Shown here piece by piece: positions 6,296 through 6,391 of a stretch of DNA of 6,391 nucleotides. The position numbers and the translations under genes were made by a program. Numbering within the stretch: position 1 is the first letter of the stretch; every line of letters starts with the position of its first letter. Source of the stretch: an uncultured Lachnospiraceae bacterium. GTDB lineage: Bacteria > Bacillota > Clostridia > Lachnospirales > Lachnospiraceae. The notes beneath the pieces were generated by a model. That model saw only the letters and a program-made list of their open reading frames with translations, was not told where the DNA came from and made no database searches. Location of the stretch: positions 1 to 6,391 of the forward strand of contig CADBQE010000255.1 of NCBI GenBank assembly GCA_902796695.1. Direction: 5' to 3'.

Positions 6296-6391
6296 GGCAT
6301 TTCTTTCAGGACAGACAGAACTTCCTCAATATTGGCGGCACCGATCAGCTTCATGCCACGGGCATTCAGGTCCGCACTCAGGCTGCTTTTC
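6292..6391 (-). CDS. C-terminal end of an unidentified protein upstream of the CHR pair
   Basis: An open minus-strand frame enters from the right edge and ends with TGA at 6294-6292, giving 32 residues that start KSSLSADLNARGMKLIG and finish with a helix-like VLSVLKEMP. The stop overlaps the ATG of the first CHR gene as ATGA, the same arrangement as between the two CHR genes, which supports a real co-transcribed gene. The piece LSxDLxxRGxKxxG resembles the stretch near the C-terminus of DNA-3-methyladenine glycosylase I (Tag), but the following residues and the missing terminal His/Cys do not fit well. The ending could equally come from a Rossmann-like domain. I do not assign a function. Confidence 0.7.
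   Translation of the reverse strand, partial: KSSLSADLNARGMKLIGAANIEEVLSVLKEMP

Noticed and set aside
1..6391. Possible mobile element, CRISPR array, tRNA or defence system
   Set aside because: No tandem spaced repeats, transposase or integrase motifs, cloverleaf sequence or defence-type domains were seen on either strand; nearly all bases are used by ordinary genes.

Overview
The window is a GC-rich, densely coding bacterial chromosome segment. Gene content and protein sequence style point to a Bacillota member of class Clostridia, probably a high-GC Lachnospiraceae-like lineage. The evidence is a phoH-ybeY pair, a SpoVB/YtgP-type flippase, an HI0933-family flavoprotein, a DUF1461 (TIGR01906-type) membrane protein and strong AGGAGG-type ribosome binding sites. 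The taxon is inferred from family resemblance, not from a marker gene.

Layout: positions 1-5085 carry six tightly packed plus-strand genes: the 3' end of phoH, ybeY, a MurJ/SpoVB-like flippase, an HI0933-family FAD oxidoreductase, a DUF1461 membrane protein and a flavin reductase-like protein. They overlap or lie at most 12 bases apart and show no internal promoter or terminator, so they look like one transcription unit. That unit ends at a strong hairpin with flanking A and T runs (5105-5135). The remainder (5160-6391) is a convergent minus-strand unit: the last 32 codons of an unidentified gene, then two half-size chromate-transporter (CHR) family proteins, each joined to the gene before it by an ATGA overlap. 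The same hairpin can terminate this unit from the other side.

How the genes work together: phoH and ybeY are a widely conserved RNA-metabolism pair (putative RNA helicase/ATPase plus rRNA-processing endonuclease). The flippase suggests lipid-linked cell-envelope precursor export. The two flavin-related proteins and the DUF1461 protein have no clear shared pathway with these, so the plus-strand unit looks like a housekeeping operon with mixed passengers. The two CHR proteins very probably form a heterodimeric transporter.

I found no RNA gene, mobile element, CRISPR array or defence-like system, and nothing that makes a strong case for a new biological system. The points worth a second look are modest: an unusual gene order after ybeY, a DEGQN variant of the PhoH Walker B region, a basic PhoH tail that overlaps ybeY, and an ambiguous start codon in the flavin reductase gene.
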